Origin: Tigriopus japonicus
Lineage: Eukaryota > Arthropoda > Copepoda > Harpacticoida > Harpacticidae
Direction: 5' to 3'
Assembly: GCA_010645155.1 (NCBI GenBank)
Contig: CM021315.1
Coordinates: forward strand, 5,148,820-5,212,819
Length of the DNA: 64,000 nt
Of this stretch, positions 61,521-64,000 are shown piece by piece (position 1 is the first letter of the stretch; every line of letters begins with the position of its first letter). The translations under genes were made by a program, and so were the position numbers. The notes below the pieces were generated by a model. The model was not told the origin of the DNA, made no database searches, and saw only the letters and a program-made list of their open reading frames with translations.

Positions 61521-62869
61521 CATTCTTAGATTCACAAGAGTAAAATTCAACTTTTAAGGATGCCATTTTGTCGAAGAGTGCCCTAATCCTTCAAAATACA
61601 CCTTGACGGTTGTGGAAAAGTTATATTAGAATTTCATTGCTTCTTGGACCTTCCTTTCAAGTTACAGCTTCTTAATGTGAAGCTTTGATGATAGTAAGTC
61701 AAAGGTGCATTTTTGAATTGGATTTTTTTAAATCCAAAAGAGAGTTTTAAGCCACTCATTGTGATATCACGATTTAACTATTTTTAACGTTTTCATCCAT
61801 TTGACTTGTCTCTGTCGCTATATGTATGATTTTACATACATTTTCCATATATTCATTTTTTTATACGCGTTGACATGACCAAAGGTCGCAATAAAAACAT
61901 TATTAAATGATCATGTAGTTCTCGGAACACTAGATTAACCGAAATTCATATAAGAGTTTACGCATACGTATCAAACGACTGCGATGATGCATCTACATAA
62001 TTATCAACTCTTCCTGTGAAAACCATCTATTTGATTTCGAGTTCATTAGAGCTTTTAATCCCCCATTCCATTCTGTGTTGCAATTTTTCTTTTTATTGAC
62101 AAATTTACGTTGAAATTTGGGTCGAGCATTATCGTGCTTTTTTACCTCATGTTTGAACATCCATTTTTACGCCAAAAACTAGTATTGTCAAGTTTCTTAT
62201 TGAATCATTAAAGCTTGTCTGTTGTGCCACAGATCGAGATAAGGGACGCATTTTGAAATCAAGGTGTCAGGTTGTTTCTGGAATATTTTAAGGGGAATTA
62301 AACGTCCTGGCCCTGGTTGAATCCTTCCCAACGAAGGATTCCACCTTGCATTTTGAACAAGCACGAAAATCATAATGAAGTGTCCTAGATCCTTCTTAGA
62401 TAGGGCAAGGACCCTTGGATAGGGAGACTCATAATTGGTTGGCTTATGAGTTGGACACTGTTGTATGAAATAATTGGCTAAGTACCTTACTATTAAAAAG
62501 CTACAATATTAAGGAAACCTGCTGATAGAATAGAACTATTCTGTATTCTATATAGAGCAGTGGTTGGTTTAAATACGATACACAATAACTGCTCGCATTG
62601 GGAGGTTAAGTAGAGAGGAGTTGTGATGGGAATCATTGCTGGTATGTACCTTACTTTAAAATTTAGACCAATTTTCAAGGACAGCAATTTATTTCAAACT
62701 CTAAAATAGTAACCTCAATAGCCACACATTGAGAAAATTTCACAAAAATATACTGCCAATAGTGTTGATGAGTATCAAGAAAGACAAGGCATTGTCTTTG
62801 TTATTGCAAGATCTTGCAAGAAGACGCAAAACTACAGAAGCTCATTAGCTTCTTTAGGTAGAACGAGTT
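61521..62869. other. Intergenic, no feature recognised
   Basis: AT-rich, only short open frames, no paired repeats seen. Confidence 0.5.
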
Positions 62870-63151
62870 CAATTGCCACTACACTTGCCTGAACTTCAAA
62901 GACGAATAACTTGATTCCGTTGTTCGATTGGGCTGAAACTTGGTACGCAAATTTCTTGTTACGTAAACCACAGGTCCTGTAAAATCTAACACATTCTGTA
63001 GAATGGGAGCAAAGATGATAAGATTTGAACCTTCCCTCACGGTGTAGGTAATACCGTGGTCTTCGGACTCGGCAAGATCGGGATTCGAACTACGAATGTG
63101 GTGGTTAGTTAGTAGATGATCAACCCCTACGCTACAACTGCTTTCCCGCAC
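62870..63151 (-). mobile_element. Candidate tRNA-derived SINE
   Basis: Read on the minus strand, the first 75-80 nt resemble a tRNA gene: a GCGGGAAAGCAG start, an A-box-like TAGCGTAGGGGTTGA (about 63134-63120) and a consensus B box GTTCGAATCCC (63090-63080), with the usual spacing for an internal RNA polymerase III promoter. About 200 nt of unrelated body follow. It does not fold into a clean tRNA and has no clear anticodon stem, so a functional tRNA is unlikely. The 90-codon frame over it is incidental. Confidence 0.55.
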
Positions 63152-64000
63152 ATGGATAAGAGTAATATATCTCTTTTTTCAATACAACTGGCTAACCAAT
63201 GGAACAGTTTGGTCACTTCAAATAAGAAGAACAAACTCTGTAAATTCTTTTAGGAATAATTTAATCGATGACTTACAAACTTGAACATTTATGTATATTT
63301 CATTTTCCCATTTTTCTCTTTTCGTTTATCTTTTTTTTCCTTTCTATTTCCCAATACTTAATCTCATGTATATGTTGCTTGAGGATAAATAAGCTTGAAG
63401 ATAATAAGCAATAAATAATGGAGACCTTCATGTAGAGCGAAATTATCGACTCAATGAATTAATCCTCCCTTAAAACTAAGAGACTTATTAACAAATCTAA
63501 ACGCAGTCTTTGCCAGTGAAGCTTGAGCGAAGGGAAGGTTTCGATATTTATTTAGGTAAAAAGACGAGTAAGTTAATTGGCTCTAAAATCGAGGAACAAG
63601 TCCTGCCCTGACAGTAATTTTGCCAGAATGTTCATGGTAGTTTTCTATGTTGTCACTCGTGTTGATTTTCTGCAGTTTCTGTTCAAAACAATTTCTAGGG
63701 AAATGCGTAACTAACATTTTCACGATTTACAGTATTTCTTAATTCAATAGAGCACTTTCCAATGACGTAAAGGTTAGCCCTTCCACATCAAATCAGTCAA
63801 GAGCCACTCCCATAAATGAACGACTTTGGGGAATTGAAGAAAGCTTGATAGATTATAACATCATTTCTATTTTCAAGGCCGCAGACTAGCCTGTCTGTTG
63901 TTATACTTTTATGTTGCAAAACAACAGGAAAATAGTATCACATCTCCTATCAAGTTTATTATGCAAATTGAATCGGTATGAATGAAAACAATCCGTCCAG
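63152..64000. other. Intergenic to the window edge
   Basis: No gene, repeat or RNA is recognised in this AT-rich stretch. Confidence 0.5.

Noticed and set aside
63072..63151. A functional tRNA gene
   Set aside because: The promoter boxes are present, but the arms do not pair well and no clear anticodon loop can be placed.

Overview
This is an AT-rich animal nuclear window with split genes, GT-AG introns of about 46 nt to 6.5 kb, and many small DNA transposons. The gene content and the very short introns next to very long ones fit an arthropod. A copepod-like crustacean is my guess, but no rRNA, mitochondrial or other marker fixes the species. All gene models were spliced by hand from the sequence; none has transcript support here.

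Five genes are well supported. (1) 3390-6585, minus: a SNX19-type sorting nexin with two membrane segments, PXA, PX and nexin C-terminal domains, about 960 aa. (2) 13775-14599, minus: an HTATIP2/TIP30-like atypical short-chain dehydrogenase, 3 exons, 233 aa, with the usual catalytic Tyr replaced. (3) 17880-19123, plus: a 388-aa protein with a coiled coil and a C-terminal TAX1BP1-like ubiquitin-binding zinc finger, 2 exons. (4) 28512-47068, plus: a rhodopsin-family GPCR of the FMRFamide/neuropeptide-receptor type, 8 coding exons over 18.6 kb and about 622 aa, with a long, apparently alternatively spliced cytoplasmic tail. (5) 55580-59030, minus: an SLC18B1-like major facilitator transporter, 5 exons, 503 aa. 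Two weaker models on the minus strand (47371-47935 and 51166-51470) each start with a signal-anchor helix and could be small or incomplete type II membrane proteins.

The rest is intergenic or intronic DNA rich in non-autonomous transposons. Three elements have hAT-type 8-bp target-site duplications that can be read directly (15944-17346, 33955-34439, 60796-61512), and 11644-12128 has one with a terminal base missing. There is also a 1.7-kb element with perfect 18-bp ends and arrays of the palindrome AGTATACT (30861-32539), two opposed copies of a 245-bp element (24711-25663), two copies of a TA-flanked foldback family (35644-35874, 59749-59951), a mariner-like snapback relic (50097-50707), a 130-bp hairpin (11030-11158) and a tRNA-headed SINE candidate (about 62870-63151).

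The genes do not form an obvious pathway. They look like ordinary neighbours: endolysosomal sorting, redox/signalling, ubiquitin binding, neuropeptide signalling and vesicular transport. I found no CRISPR array, operon or new multi-gene system. The most distinctive material is the GPCR's unusual extracellular loop 2 and tail splicing, the altered TIP30 active site, and the diversity of intact transposon ends.
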